A stretch of DNA of 64,000 nucleotides from Epilithonimonas caeni DSM 17710 (GCF_000426465.1 NZ_KE384527.1:334543-398542); one strand, 5' to 3'. Positions 34,327-44,641 are shown, numbered from the stretch's first letter. Translations and numbers: made by a program. The notes: generated by a model from the letters alone, not told the origin.

Positions 34327-34484
34327 GCAGCCCGACTTATCTCATTTTTTTTTAATATAGAATCGATGAACCACTCCGTTAGGTTTGAGCGGAAATCCTT
34401 TCTACGCAGCGCAACGGAGTGAAAAGATTAGGAGCCCTTCGACTTCGCTCAGGATAAACTACAGGCGGATTAAGCTGCCCAAAA
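34327..34484. repeat. Dispersed ~160-bp repeat element, copy B
   Basis: Same orientation and same end sequences (GCAGCCCGACTTATCT ... AGCTGCCCAAAA) as copy A at 28136-28302, with the shared inner blocks listed there. The middle differs: CACTCCGTTAGG after GAATCGATGAA, and a CTTCGACTTCGCTCAGG insert near the end. The two copies bracket the atp operon. Confidence 0.75.
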
Positions 34485-34535
34485 ACTCATAATTAATCTA
34501 ACCATTTCGTAATGGGATGATTGCCGAATTTTTCT

Positions 34536-34543
34536 TATTTTTG
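34536..34543 (+). promoter_or_regulatory. -7 promoter element for ffh
   Basis: TATTTTTG matches TAnnTTTG and ends 25 bases before ATG 34569. It rules out the longer frame from TTG 34521. Confidence 0.6.
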
Positions 34544-34568
34544 CAACCTTAAATATCTTATTAAAGTT

Positions 34569-35933
34569 ATGTTCAACAGTTTACAAGACAAGCTAGATAA
34601 AGCGCTTCATAATATCTCCGGACGTGGAAAAATCACGGAAATCAACGTTGCAGAAACGGTAAAGGAAATCCGAAGAGCATTGGTAGATGCCGATGTAAAT
34701 TATAAAGTTGCCAAAGACCTTACGAAAAGAGTTCAGGATAAAGCGATTGGAGAAAACGTTTTGACTTCGCTGACGCCGGGACAATTGATGACGAAAATTG
34801 TTCACGACGAATTGGTTGACCTAATGGGTGGTTCTCAGGAAGGAATCAACCTTTCCGGAAAACCAACTGTGATTCTGATTGCCGGTCTTCAAGGTTCTGG
34901 TAAAACGACTTTCTCAGGAAAATTGGCTAATTATCTGAAACAGAAAAGAAGCAAAAAGCCACTTTTGGTAGCCTGCGATGTTTACAGACCTGCGGCTATT
35001 GACCAGCTGAAAGTTCTTGGTGGACAAATCAATATCGAAGTTTATACTGAGGAAGAAAATAAAAATCCTGTTGCGATTGCTGAGAATGCAATTAATTATG
35101 CTAAATCTAATGGATTTGATACGATTATCGTGGATACGGCCGGTCGTCTGGCGATTGATGAGCAAATGATGAACGAGATCAAGTCAGTTCATCAAACCAT
35201 TAAACCGACTGAAACGCTTTTCGTAGTAGATTCGATGACGGGGCAAGATGCGGTAAATACTGCAAAAGCCTTCAATGACACTTTGAATTTTGATGGTGTT
35301 GTTCTTACTAAATTAGATGGTGATACCCGAGGTGGAGCTGCGTTGACAATTCGTTCTGTAGTTGAAAAACCAATCAAATTCATCTCTACCGGCGAAAAAT
35401 TGGAAGCACTTGACCTTTTCTATCCGGAAAGGATGGCGGACAGAATTCTTGGAATGGGAGATGTTGTTTCCTTGGTGGAAAGAGCTCAGGAACAATTTGA
35501 TGAAGAGGAAGCTAAAAAACTTCACAAGAAAATTGCTAAGAATGAATTTGGTTTCGATGACTTTTTGAAGCAAATCAACCAAATCAAGAAAATGGGTAAT
35601 ATGAAGGATCTAATGGGGATGATTCCGGGTGTTGGAAAAGCGATTAAAGATGTGGACATCAACGATGATGCTTTCAAACATATCGAAGCAATCATCCACT
35701 CGATGACACCTGACGAAAGAAGAAGACCTTCTATCATCAATGTTTCAAGAAAACAAAGAATTGCTAAAGGTGCTGGAAGAAAATTGGAAGATGTAAATGC
35801 ACTAATGAAGCAATTTGACCAGATGGGCAAAATGATGAAGATGATGCAAGGGCCACAAGGTAAACAAATGATGCAGATGATGAGCAAGATGCCGAATATC
35901 CCTGGAATGGGTGGTGGGCTGTTTGGGAAGTAA
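34569..35933 (+). CDS. ffh: Signal recognition particle protein Ffh
   Basis: GTPase of the signal recognition particle, which brings nascent membrane and exported proteins to FtsY. 454 residues from ATG 34569 (MFNSLQDKLDKAL). N domain, then G domain with GLQGSGKTT (G1), DVYRPAAIDQL, DTAGRLAIDE (G3) and TKLDGDTRGGAAL (G4/G5), then the methionine-rich M domain (MGKMMKMMQGPQGKQMMQMM) that binds 4.5S RNA and signal peptides. The RNA gene was not seen here. Confidence 0.97.
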   Translation: MFNSLQDKLDKALHNISGRGKITEINVAETVKEIRRALVDADVNYKVAKDLTKRVQDKAIGENVLTSLTPGQLMTKIVHDELVDLMGGSQEGINLSGKPTVILIAGLQGSGKTTFSGKLANYLKQKRSKKPLLVACDVYRPAAIDQLKVLGGQINIEVYTEEENKNPVAIAENAINYAKSNGFDTIIVDTAGRLAIDEQMMNEIKSVHQTIKPTETLFVVDSMTGQDAVNTAKAFNDTLNFDGVVLTKLDGDTRGGAALTIRSVVEKPIKFISTGEKLEALDLFYPERMADRILGMGDVVSLVERAQEQFDEEEAKKLHKKIAKNEFGFDDFLKQINQIKKMGNMKDLMGMIPGVGKAIKDVDINDDAFKHIEAIIHSMTPDERRRPSIINVSRKQRIAKGAGRKLEDVNALMKQFDQMGKMMKMMQGPQGKQMMQMMSKMPNIPGMGGGLFGK

Positions 35934-35952
35934 CATTGAATATCTAAAAATT

Positions 35953-35991
35953 AAAAACCTGAGAAAAATTATTATTTTCTCAGGTTTTTTT
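35953..35991 (+). terminator. Rho-independent terminator after ffh
   Basis: AAAAACCTGAGAAAA pairs with TTTTCTCAGGTTTTT around 7 bases, then T residues. Confidence 0.9.
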
Positions 35992-36009
35992 GTTGATGAA
36001 ATACTAAAA

Positions 36010-36037
36010 CTATAACCCGCATTACTGCGGGTTATAG
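36010..36037 (-). terminator. Terminator of the susC-susD transcript
   Basis: CTATAACCCGC and GCGGGTTATAG form a perfect 11-bp stem around ATTACT; on the minus strand TTTTAG follows. It lies 20 bases past the SusD stop. Confidence 0.8.
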
Positions 36038-36056
36038 TTATGTAGAAATTAATTTC

Positions 36057-37712
36057 TTAGTTTTTGTCCCATATTAGTTTGGTAGTTAATTTATCACCAC
36101 CAGTACCTAAATTCGATACTCCGGAATTGTATCCATTCGGATTATACTGCAATAATGTAACCGGATAGGTAATTCTAGCTGGCATTTCAGTTAGTGTTGA
36201 ACCAGCTGGGGATATTGGAGTAAATACATACGTCGTTGCTCCTGCAGTTGTTGGTATTAAAAGATTATTGGTTTCTCCCGGTTTCAGTAGGAAGTCCGGA
36301 TAGCCTGTCCTTCTATATTCTGCATAAGCTTCTTGTGGTTGCATAAATAATGCTAAGTATTTCTGGTTCAATACATTTGCCTGATTTGCTACCGGTAATG
36401 CATTAACAAATGAATTTATATCAGCAGTAGAAACACCCCATCTTTCCATAGAAGCTCTGACACCATTTTTATAATGATTATCATCCCAGCCGTTTACTTC
36501 CGATAATAAAAATTCAACTTCTGCATATTCCATTAATACTTCGCCAAAATCAGGTTTAATAACATTATTACTCCAGTTGGATGCTCCAGATGCATTTTGT
36601 ACAGCCACCATCTGCCTTGTCAGACCGTAAGGTAAACCTATATAATTGTCCAATCTTTTACTTGATGTATATGTAAAAGAACCTAAAGAAGGTGTCACGA
36701 AATTTTGCTGTCTATTTCCACTATCATCTAAAATATAATTATCATCAGCATCAACTTTGAAAACAGGAGCTGCATATTTATAAAGTCTAGGATCTAAACC
36801 AAAACCACCCTTTTCTCCTTTCAATGCTTTTACCATAGTGTCTGTAATCTTAAAATCTGTTCTAGAATTTACAAACATTGCTGTATACATCGGAGATGCA
36901 AGCTGTGGATTACTAGAATCATAAACTAAAACAGCATTATCATCATTCGATGTCATAACACCACTATTAATTGCATCAGTTATATGAGATTGAGCTTCTG
37001 GAATTGCTGATTTTAATCTATTTGCGATTCTTAAGCGAAGTGAGTTTGAAAACTTCTTCCATTTACTCATATTACCACTATAAATTGGATCACCATCAAA
37101 TTTATTATCTGATAAAACCAATTGATTTGAAGCCTCTTTCAATTCTTTTAAAATATCTGAATAAATTTTATCTTGCGATGCATATTTTGGTTGTGGATAA
37201 ACTGTCAGATTAAGAGCTTGAAAATCTGAATCAGAATTACCATAGGAATAGTAAGGCACAGAACCAAATGTATCTGCCAAAATTGAAAAAATATAGCTCA
37301 ACATTATCCTCGAAACCGCTATCTGATTATTATTATTACCATAAGCAGAAGCTTGAGTTCGTGTAGTGGGATCGGTATTTAACTTAATAATACTTTGATA
37401 GTCAACTGCAACTCTATATAAATTATTATAGATTGCAGCGCTTGATGTCTCTCTAAATTGAAATCTATCTTCTTCAGTATAAGCAACTTGTGCAGAATAT
37501 TGAACCCATGGTAATGTCATTCTTCCCGACTCAAAATCGTTCCTAGTAGCATCCATAAGCTCTTTCGTAGCTGAATTCATTAAACCTGAAGTCGGTACTT
37601 GTTCAGGCTGATTGGGGTTGACATTTATTTCGTCTAAAGATTCTTGACATCCAATAAAAGTCATCAAACCAATTGACAAAATGGCTGTTTTTGTAATATT
37701 TATAGCTTTCAT
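36057..37712 (-). CDS. SusD/RagB-family outer-membrane lipoprotein
   Basis: 551 residues, a surface lipoprotein that caps the partner SusC channel and grips the nutrient. Lipobox at FIGCQES (C22). The helical SusD fold is suggested by NVNPNQPEQVP at the start, the RVAVDYQSIIKL helices, FGSVPYYSYGNSDS (a SusD hallmark, typically FGDVPY) and the C-terminal GVSNLGTGGDKLTTKLIWDKN. It is of the SusD-like_2 type. It starts 6 bases after SusC. The ligand is unknown. Confidence 0.92.
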   Translation of the reverse strand: MKAINITKTAILSIGLMTFIGCQESLDEINVNPNQPEQVPTSGLMNSATKELMDATRNDFESGRMTLPWVQYSAQVAYTEEDRFQFRETSSAAIYNNLYRVAVDYQSIIKLNTDPTTRTQASAYGNNNNQIAVSRIMLSYIFSILADTFGSVPYYSYGNSDSDFQALNLTVYPQPKYASQDKIYSDILKELKEASNQLVLSDNKFDGDPIYSGNMSKWKKFSNSLRLRIANRLKSAIPEAQSHITDAINSGVMTSNDDNAVLVYDSSNPQLASPMYTAMFVNSRTDFKITDTMVKALKGEKGGFGLDPRLYKYAAPVFKVDADDNYILDDSGNRQQNFVTPSLGSFTYTSSKRLDNYIGLPYGLTRQMVAVQNASGASNWSNNVIKPDFGEVLMEYAEVEFLLSEVNGWDDNHYKNGVRASMERWGVSTADINSFVNALPVANQANVLNQKYLALFMQPQEAYAEYRRTGYPDFLLKPGETNNLLIPTTAGATTYVFTPISPAGSTLTEMPARITYPVTLLQYNPNGYNSGVSNLGTGGDKLTTKLIWDKN

Positions 37713-37718
37713 TTTTTC

Positions 37719-40658
37719 TTAAAATTTAAATTGAACATTTAATCCATATGTTCTAGTAGAAGGTAATGATCCTCCCTCTAAACCTTGTACATTGTTACTA
37801 GAATATGATGCTGTTTCAGGATCAATATCCCAAGCTAAGCCCCAAGTAAATAGATTACGTGCAAAAGCTGTGATTGTAACATCAGATATTGCATCTCCTA
37901 AAATACCCTTTGGTAAAGTATATCCTAAAGTAACTTCTCTTAACTTCCAATAACTTGCGTCAAAAACGTTAGCAGCATCCACAACATTATAATGGTTTGT
38001 TGCATATGTGTAAGCGTCTAAAACTTGAGTATTTGGAGCATAGCTTCCATCAGTTTGCAGAACTACACCAGGTAAAACAATACCGTTTTCTCTAATCCCG
38101 TTATCTGCTGTTTTATCCAACATACCTGAATACATCCCCCACATATGTGAAGTAGAAAAATATTTACCTCCTTTTTGTCTGTCTATCAAGGCACTTAGTG
38201 TAATATTTTTGTATCTAAAGGTATTTCTTAGACCTCCATTCCAATCTGGAAGATAAGATCCTAAATACACAGGAGTAGATGTAGGAGTGTAGTATCCATT
38301 AGCCCCAATAATTTTGTTACCATTATTATCATATGTATAATCAGTTCCATAAATCTGCCCATACTTCATTCCTTCTACAGCATATACTCCGACACGGAAA
38401 GGAGCATTTGCAAGTCCTAATGTTTTTGATGTATCCGAAAGTTCTACTAACTTATTTTCATTTTTAGCAAAATTTAAAGTCATATCCCAAGAAAAGTCTT
38501 GTGACTTCAATATCTTTCCATTCAAAACCAATTCAATACCTTTATTAGACATCTCTCCAACATTAATATTAGCTTGAACAGCTCCTGTTCCTCCATCAAT
38601 TGGGAGAGGAATAATCTGATCCGTTACTTTAGCATCATATAATGTCAAGTCAATTCCAAAACGATTGTTAAACATTCTCGCTTCTAAACCTAATTCAACA
38701 GTTTTTTTATTCTCACTAACCAAGTTTGGATTTTTACTGATATCAGTATTACTATATCTTGGGAAACCTAAGAATGGTATTCTAACATCGTAAACATTTA
38801 CGAGTTGATATGGGTCAGTATCGGATGAAATGTTTGCCCATCCTCCTCTAATTTTCGCAAAATTTAACCATGGAGCATTTACTAAACTTGAAAAAACGAT
38901 ACTACCTGAAATTGATGGATAATTATATGGTTTATTTGGTAGTGACGATGACCAATCTGTTCTATTAGTTGCATCTACAAAAAATATGTCTTTATAGCCT
39001 AATGAAACTGATTCATAAAGAGAATAAACCCTCTTATAGTTGCTAGTATATGTAACTGTAGCCGCTGCTGCACCATTATTTAAGTTATAAAAATTAGGAA
39101 TTACCAAGCCTCCATTGGTTTGAGCTGCTATTAAATCAGCTTTTGCCTGACGCATATTAGTTCCATCAAAAGAATTTACACTAAAGTCTCCAAATTTTTT
39201 ATCATAATGTACTCTTAATTCATAGTTGTACTCTGAAAAATTCCTTTTATTAACAGTATAACCAGATTGCGCTTGAGAACCTATTGCAACTCTTGTGTCA
39301 TTAGTAAATGAATAAACATCACCTAACAAATTACCCACAACATACAAATCTTTCGTAACATTATAAGTTAATGTAGCATTACCATAGACCCTCTGTCTTT
39401 TGTCAGTTGTGTAGTTTTCATAAGCAGTCCAATATGGATTATCTGAATACTTTAAAGTTGCATTATCCCAGCTTGTTCTATTCCAACCTCTTTGTTGACC
39501 ATTTGCTAGTTTATAATCTTTTAGCTTGGAAAAATCTAAACTTCTAGCTCCCCATTGGAAAAATTTCTGAGCTACAGAATTATCTCCATATCCTTGTTCA
39601 GGTCTATTAAATGCATCGTTCAAATTGTAAGTCAATCCTACATCCATTTTTAACTTATCACTCAACTGACTTGTTACACTAAGGTTCAAAGTGTTTTTAT
39701 TTAACTTTGAATTAGGGAAAATACCTTCTGTTCTTACATTACTATAAGAAAACCTTACTCCCGTTTTTTCAAAAGATCTACTTATTGAAATATTATTGTT
39801 GTAAGTAACTCCTGTCTTAAAAAATGAATCCACATCATGTGTTGGAGCAACCCACGGCACCGCTTTTAAATAATCATTAGAAAATTCAGGATCAAAAGCA
39901 TACCAAGGAAGATATGTTAGATTGCTATCATATTTTGGACCCCATGATTCATCGACTGCATATTCAGCAACATTATATGTCTGTCCATTAATATTAGCAG
40001 TAGAAAAAGTATCTTGGCTACCCTGTCCATATTGTCTTTGTAAATTAGGCATTTTATATACTTGATCAAAAGACACACCAGAATTTAAAATAATTTGGGT
40101 CTTTCCGCCCTTCCCTCGTTTGGTTGTATAAACAATTGCTCCATGTATTGCTCTAGCCCCATAAAGAGCAGCGGCAGGACCTCCTTTTAATACAACGATT
40201 GATTCAATATCATCTGGATTTATATCTGCAGACGTATCACCATAATCAACACCACCAGCTCCTCTTGCCGTATTACCTGTGTTAAAATTAGAATTATTAA
40301 ATGGAATACCATCTACAACAATTAAAGGTCTGTTATCTCCAGTAATAGAACCTACTCCTCTAAGAGTTATCCTGGTAGAGCCACCCAATGAGGCAGATGA
40401 AGCTGTTACTTGAACACCAGCCACATTTCCAGATAATGAACTAATAGCATTTGTCTGTCTAGATGCCGTTATAAGATCCCCTTTAATTTCCTGAGCGGCA
40501 TAACCAATAGCTTTTTGCTCTCTCTTGATACCCAAAGCCGTCACTACTACGCCTTCGATATCTGTTGTATTAGCTGTATCTTTTACCGTTTGTGCAGAAA
40601 CCACTGCAAAAGACGACGAAAGAACTACTGCCAACACACTTGTTGTTAATTTTTTCAT
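37719..40658 (-). CDS. SusC/RagA-family TonB-dependent channel
   Basis: 979 residues, a TonB-dependent outer-membrane transporter working with the following SusD. Signal peptide 1-22 (VVSAQ). The plug begins almost at once: DIEGVVVTALGIKREQKAIGYAAQEI, then GSITGDNRPLIVVDGIPFNN and DDIESIVVLKGGPAAALYG. The carboxypeptidase-like domain that opens many SusC proteins (GTVTDENGEPL-type) is missing, so only a short linker carries the TonB box region. The C-terminal strand ends GLNVQFKF, as usual for BamA recognition. There are no glycoside hydrolases, sensors or ECF sigma/anti-sigma genes around it. Confidence 0.94.
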   Translation of the reverse strand: MKKLTTSVLAVVLSSSFAVVSAQTVKDTANTTDIEGVVVTALGIKREQKAIGYAAQEIKGDLITASRQTNAISSLSGNVAGVQVTASSASLGGSTRITLRGVGSITGDNRPLIVVDGIPFNNSNFNTGNTARGAGGVDYGDTSADINPDDIESIVVLKGGPAAALYGARAIHGAIVYTTKRGKGGKTQIILNSGVSFDQVYKMPNLQRQYGQGSQDTFSTANINGQTYNVAEYAVDESWGPKYDSNLTYLPWYAFDPEFSNDYLKAVPWVAPTHDVDSFFKTGVTYNNNISISRSFEKTGVRFSYSNVRTEGIFPNSKLNKNTLNLSVTSQLSDKLKMDVGLTYNLNDAFNRPEQGYGDNSVAQKFFQWGARSLDFSKLKDYKLANGQQRGWNRTSWDNATLKYSDNPYWTAYENYTTDKRQRVYGNATLTYNVTKDLYVVGNLLGDVYSFTNDTRVAIGSQAQSGYTVNKRNFSEYNYELRVHYDKKFGDFSVNSFDGTNMRQAKADLIAAQTNGGLVIPNFYNLNNGAAAATVTYTSNYKRVYSLYESVSLGYKDIFFVDATNRTDWSSSLPNKPYNYPSISGSIVFSSLVNAPWLNFAKIRGGWANISSDTDPYQLVNVYDVRIPFLGFPRYSNTDISKNPNLVSENKKTVELGLEARMFNNRFGIDLTLYDAKVTDQIIPLPIDGGTGAVQANINVGEMSNKGIELVLNGKILKSQDFSWDMTLNFAKNENKLVELSDTSKTLGLANAPFRVGVYAVEGMKYGQIYGTDYTYDNNGNKIIGANGYYTPTSTPVYLGSYLPDWNGGLRNTFRYKNITLSALIDRQKGGKYFSTSHMWGMYSGMLDKTADNGIRENGIVLPGVVLQTDGSYAPNTQVLDAYTYATNHYNVVDAANVFDASYWKLREVTLGYTLPKGILGDAISDVTITAFARNLFTWGLAWDIDPETASYSSNNVQGLEGGSLPSTRTYGLNVQFKF

Positions 40659-40764
40659 ATCAAATCAAATTTTTCAATAAACAAAAATGCAAAACATTAT
40701 TAATATATACAACATAAATTCTTAAAAATTTGTTAATAATATTTATTAAAGCCTTACTAATACA

Positions 40765-40772
40765 TAACTTTG
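40765..40772 (+). promoter_or_regulatory. -7 promoter element for rnhB
   Basis: TAACTTTG matches TAnnTTTG and ends 17 bases before ATG 40790. It lies inside the longer frame from 40730 and so supports the shorter start. Confidence 0.6.
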
Positions 40773-40789
40773 CAATATTATTTTTTATT

Positions 40790-41386
40790 ATGCAACTAAT
40801 ACAGAATTTTTCAATCGACCTTATAGAAGCGGGTTGCGATGAAGTGGGGAGAGGTTGTCTGGCCGGACCCGTAGTAGCTGCGGCTGTAATTGTCGATAAA
40901 AATTTTAAGCAAAATTTAGTTAACGATTCTAAAACGTTAAATTTCAAAACAAGGCAGAATCTCGACCTATATATTCGTGAGAATGCAGTGGATTTTGCTA
41001 TTGCAGAGCTTTCTCCTGAATTTATTGATCAACATAATATTCTTAACGCCAGCCTCCATGCAATGCATCGCGCTCTCGACCAATTGAAAACAAGACCTGA
41101 ACTGATCCTGGTTGATGGCAACAAGTTCCATCCTTATAATTACATTCCGCATCATTGTATTATTAAGGGAGACAGCAAATATCTATCAATTGCAGCGGCG
41201 TCCATCATTGCCAAGAATTATCGTGATAATCTGATGATAAAACTTCACGAAGAGTTTCCTGACTATGGCTGGAACACTAATTTCGGTTATTGTACAAAAA
41301 CACATCAAAAAGCTTTAAAAAAATTCGGACCCAACATTCACCACAGGAAATCATTCCGTCTGGACTATGATATTGAAATTGATTAA
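40790..41386 (+). CDS. rnhB: Ribonuclease HII
   Basis: Removes ribonucleotides and RNA of RNA-DNA hybrids. 198 residues from ATG 40790 (MQLIQNFSIDLIEAGCDEVGRG). The DEDD carboxylates include D17 and E18 (CDEVGRGCLAGPVVAAAVI) and the Asp in ILVDGNKF; IKGDSKYLSIAAASIIAKNYRD is the conserved central block. The C-terminal NFGYCTKTHQKALKKFGPNIHHRKSF is typical for RNase HII. Likely shares a message with the helicase gene 44 bases on. Confidence 0.96.
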   Translation: MQLIQNFSIDLIEAGCDEVGRGCLAGPVVAAAVIVDKNFKQNLVNDSKTLNFKTRQNLDLYIRENAVDFAIAELSPEFIDQHNILNASLHAMHRALDQLKTRPELILVDGNKFHPYNYIPHHCIIKGDSKYLSIAAASIIAKNYRDNLMIKLHEEFPDYGWNTNFGYCTKTHQKALKKFGPNIHHRKSFRLDYDIEID

Positions 41387-41430
41387 AACAATTGAAACTA
41401 TTTTGTAAATTGCTTCTTTAATATATAAGG

Positions 41431-44400
41431 ATGCAAAACTCATATACCGTCATCAACGCTTCCGCTGGATCGGGGAAAACTTACCGCTTGGTTCAGAATC
41501 TATTAATGATCTGCTTGAGATTTCCCAATCAGTCAGATGCCATTAGAACCATTTTGGCATTGACCTTCACCAACAAAGCGGCCAAAGAAATGAAGGAAAG
41601 AATCCTTTTCTATCTTGGTGAATTTGTAAAAGACAATTACCTCGAAAATCAAGACCTTAAAAATATCCAGGATGCTCTTGCTGAAAAAGGCTACAGAGTG
41701 ACTTTGGAAGATCTGCATCACCGCTCTCAGAAAGTGCTGGATTATATTTTGCATCACTACTCTACGCTTAATATCGGAACGATTGACAAGTTCAATTCCC
41801 GATTGGTAAAGAGTTTTTCTTATGAATTAGGTTTGGCTCAGAACTTCAATCTGGAAATTCAACCAGAACCATATTTGATTGAAGCAGTTGATAAAATGCT
41901 GGACGAAATTGGTGAAGACCAAACCGTTTCCGATGCTTTTATGGATTTCATCAATTATAACCTGGACAACAACGAGCGGGTCAACCTCAACCAGACGCTT
42001 TATAATTCTGCAAAGAAATTTGTGAGCGATGTCCATTATAAGCCTTTGCAGGACAACAAAGATTTTGAATGGCAAGCTTATGAAAACAAGAAAAATGAGC
42101 TTAGGGAAAACATCAATTCCTACAAAGCAAAATCCCTTGAAATTACAAAACAGGCTTTAGAATTAATTAAAAATCGAGGAATTGAAATCGAGGATTTTGC
42201 AAGTGGGAAAAGCGGAATCGGCGGTTTTTTCCAGAACATTCTCGAGTTTCATAAGATCAAGGATAAAAAATTCCCGTTCCCTACCACTTCCGAAGATTCT
42301 AAACTCGAAACGTTTTTAAAAGGTGCTTCCACAAAAGGGAAACACAAGCAGGCGGAAATCGTGGAAATACTTCCACAGTTGATTTCCTGGCGACGGGAAA
42401 TCATCGATCTATATATCAATTCCCAGAAAAAGGAAAAAGTTCTGCAAGCGATTCTTCCTTTGAAAGTGAATGCGGATATACAGAAAAAATTATTGGAGAT
42501 CGAGGAAGAGAATGATCTGGTCTTACTCTCAAAATTCAATATTCTGATCAATGAAAATCTCAGGAATGAACCATCAGCTTTTATTTATGAAAAAGTAGGA
42601 ACACAATTCCAGCATTACTTTTTTGATGAGTTTCAGGATACCTCATCCATGCAATGGCAGAATTTTTTGCCACTTCGCGATAACAGTATTACCTCGGAGA
42701 ATACGAGTTTCACCATCGTCGGCGACCCGAAGCAGAGCATCTACAGGTTTCGTGGTGGAGAGAGTGAACTGATGCTCGACATTATTAATAAGAAAGAAAT
42801 CACGCCGAAATTCGCGACTCTGGAAAACCTCGAATTCAATTGGAGAAGTGCCAAAAACATCGTCGATTTTAATAATCGATTGTACGATTTTATGTCGCGG
42901 GATCTGAATGAAGAGCATCAGAAAATTTTCGGAGAAAATGCGGTTCAGGGAGCGAAATCGAAATTGGAAGGCAGGGTAAAAATCCATCTTTTGGAAAATT
43001 CTACCAAGGATATTTTCTACGAAGAAACTGTGGAAAAAATGCAGAATGATATCCAAGAAAGTCTGGATAATGGTTTTGATTTTTCTGACATCACCATTCT
43101 TTGCCGAGGAAATTCTGATATTTTCAATTATTCTCAGTTATTAGGAAATTTGAAAGTTAATTATAAAGGAAAAGAAACTTACATCAAAACGATTTCTGAG
43201 AAAGGATTAACGCTTGATTTAGCATTTACGCTAAAAGCTTTGATTGAATTTCTGAAATGGAATCTAGTTCCAAAAAACCGTCAGTTTCTGGTAAAGATGA
43301 TGTATTTCTTAAACGTTTCCGGCAGGATCAAAATGACAGATTTCACTTCAGAGATCAGAAAAATCCTAAACCTTGAATCAATAACTGAAATCGAGGATTT
43401 TATTAATTCAAAATATAATGTAAGGCTTGTTCAGAAAGACATTCCTCAACTGAATCTTTATAATTTCATCGAATATTACGTTCACGAATTTTCTATCGAG
43501 AATAAAGAAACCGATTTCCTTTTGAACTTCTTGGAAATGCTTCATAATTATACCCAAAATGCAGGCACAACATTGAAAGAATTTTTGAAATTCTGGGAAG
43601 ATGAAGCTTCTAAAATAAGTATTCAGGCGAGTGAAAATGTGGACGCCATTCAGATCATGACGATTCATAAGGCAAAAGGTCTGGAATTCCCGATTGTTTT
43701 TATTCCTATGAGGAATAATTATAAAGCTGTTAAGGACAAAGAATTTTCGGAATGGTTTGACCTTGGAAGTGGAGACGAACTGAAAACAGTAATTCTAAAT
43801 CAATTTTCTGAAGAGCTGGCACGATATGATGAAGAATTGGCAGGCTTTAATTCTACAAATACTTACCGTAATAGAATTGACCGTTTTTGTATCCAATACG
43901 TTGCAACAACAAGACCTGTGGAACAACTTTTTTTCTACCTTGAAAAACCCACCAAAACAAATAATTATCTCGAAATATTTGATTTTGTGACACAATTTCA
44001 GCCAACAGAAAATGGAGAAAAACCAGATTCTTTCGATATATTCGAAACCTCAGCAGAATCCTTAAAAAAACAAAAGAGAAAAGAGAAAAATGAATATCTT
44101 TCGGAGAACATCCATTCGATTTCCCAGCCTACAGAAAAATCTTCTAATATAGAAATTGCCACAACGTCCAAAAGTTATCAGAATCGTGTAGAGCACGTAA
44201 GAATGGGAATCTTCACACACGAGATCCTATCCAGGATCAAAACTAAAAAAGATGTTTCCAAAGTTCTCAATTCTTATCTTCTGGAAGGAATCGTGACCAT
44301 TGAAGAAAAACAATCGATTCTCGGGAGAATTGAAGCTATTCTGAATCATAAGGATCATTCGGGCTATTTTGAGGAAGACCTTAAAATCATCAATGAAAGA

Positions 44401-44598
44401 GAGATGTTTGCTACTGAAAACGAGACCTCGAAAACCTACCGGCCGGACAGGATGATCGAAACTGGTGAGGGATTCATCATTATCGATTTCAAAACCGGAG
44501 AAGAGAATGAGAAAGACCAAAAACAGGTTGAGCTTTATAAAAACAAACTTGAACAGTTTGGGAAAAAAGTTATTAAAACAGATGTGATCTATATCTAA
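41431..44598 (+). CDS. UvrD-family helicase with C-terminal nuclease, AddA/RecB-like
   Basis: 1055 residues. SF1 helicase: Walker A ASAGSGKTYRL (10-20), TFTNKAAKEMKERI, Walker B FFDEFQDTSSMQW, GDPKQSIYRFRGGE, and IMTIHKAKGLEFPIVFIP with YVATTRPVEQLFF. The last ~150 residues hold a PD-(D/E)XK nuclease (PDRMIETGEGFIIIDFKTGE then QVELYKNKL). This is the build of AddA, which resects double-strand breaks with AddB. No AddB gene is adjacent; in flavobacteria AddB-like partners are often elsewhere. Cytoplasmic. Confidence 0.9.
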   Translation: MQNSYTVINASAGSGKTYRLVQNLLMICLRFPNQSDAIRTILALTFTNKAAKEMKERILFYLGEFVKDNYLENQDLKNIQDALAEKGYRVTLEDLHHRSQKVLDYILHHYSTLNIGTIDKFNSRLVKSFSYELGLAQNFNLEIQPEPYLIEAVDKMLDEIGEDQTVSDAFMDFINYNLDNNERVNLNQTLYNSAKKFVSDVHYKPLQDNKDFEWQAYENKKNELRENINSYKAKSLEITKQALELIKNRGIEIEDFASGKSGIGGFFQNILEFHKIKDKKFPFPTTSEDSKLETFLKGASTKGKHKQAEIVEILPQLISWRREIIDLYINSQKKEKVLQAILPLKVNADIQKKLLEIEEENDLVLLSKFNILINENLRNEPSAFIYEKVGTQFQHYFFDEFQDTSSMQWQNFLPLRDNSITSENTSFTIVGDPKQSIYRFRGGESELMLDIINKKEITPKFATLENLEFNWRSAKNIVDFNNRLYDFMSRDLNEEHQKIFGENAVQGAKSKLEGRVKIHLLENSTKDIFYEETVEKMQNDIQESLDNGFDFSDITILCRGNSDIFNYSQLLGNLKVNYKGKETYIKTISEKGLTLDLAFTLKALIEFLKWNLVPKNRQFLVKMMYFLNVSGRIKMTDFTSEIRKILNLESITEIEDFINSKYNVRLVQKDIPQLNLYNFIEYYVHEFSIENKETDFLLNFLEMLHNYTQNAGTTLKEFLKFWEDEASKISIQASENVDAIQIMTIHKAKGLEFPIVFIPMRNNYKAVKDKEFSEWFDLGSGDELKTVILNQFSEELARYDEELAGFNSTNTYRNRIDRFCIQYVATTRPVEQLFFYLEKPTKTNNYLEIFDFVTQFQPTENGEKPDSFDIFETSAESLKKQKRKEKNEYLSENIHSISQPTEKSSNIEIATTSKSYQNRVEHVRMGIFTHEILSRIKTKKDVSKVLNSYLLEGIVTIEEKQSILGRIEAILNHKDHSGYFEEDLKIINEREMFATENETSKTYRPDRMIETGEGFIIIDFKTGEENEKDQKQVELYKNKLEQFGKKVIKTDVIYI

Positions 44599-44641
44599 TT
44601 TCCCCGAATATGCTTTACTCCGTTGCTATTGCCTTTCCGAC

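Noticed and set aside
34521-34568. Longer ffh start at TTG 34521
   Set aside because: The -7 promoter box lies inside it, and Ffh proteins start at MFNSLQDKL.
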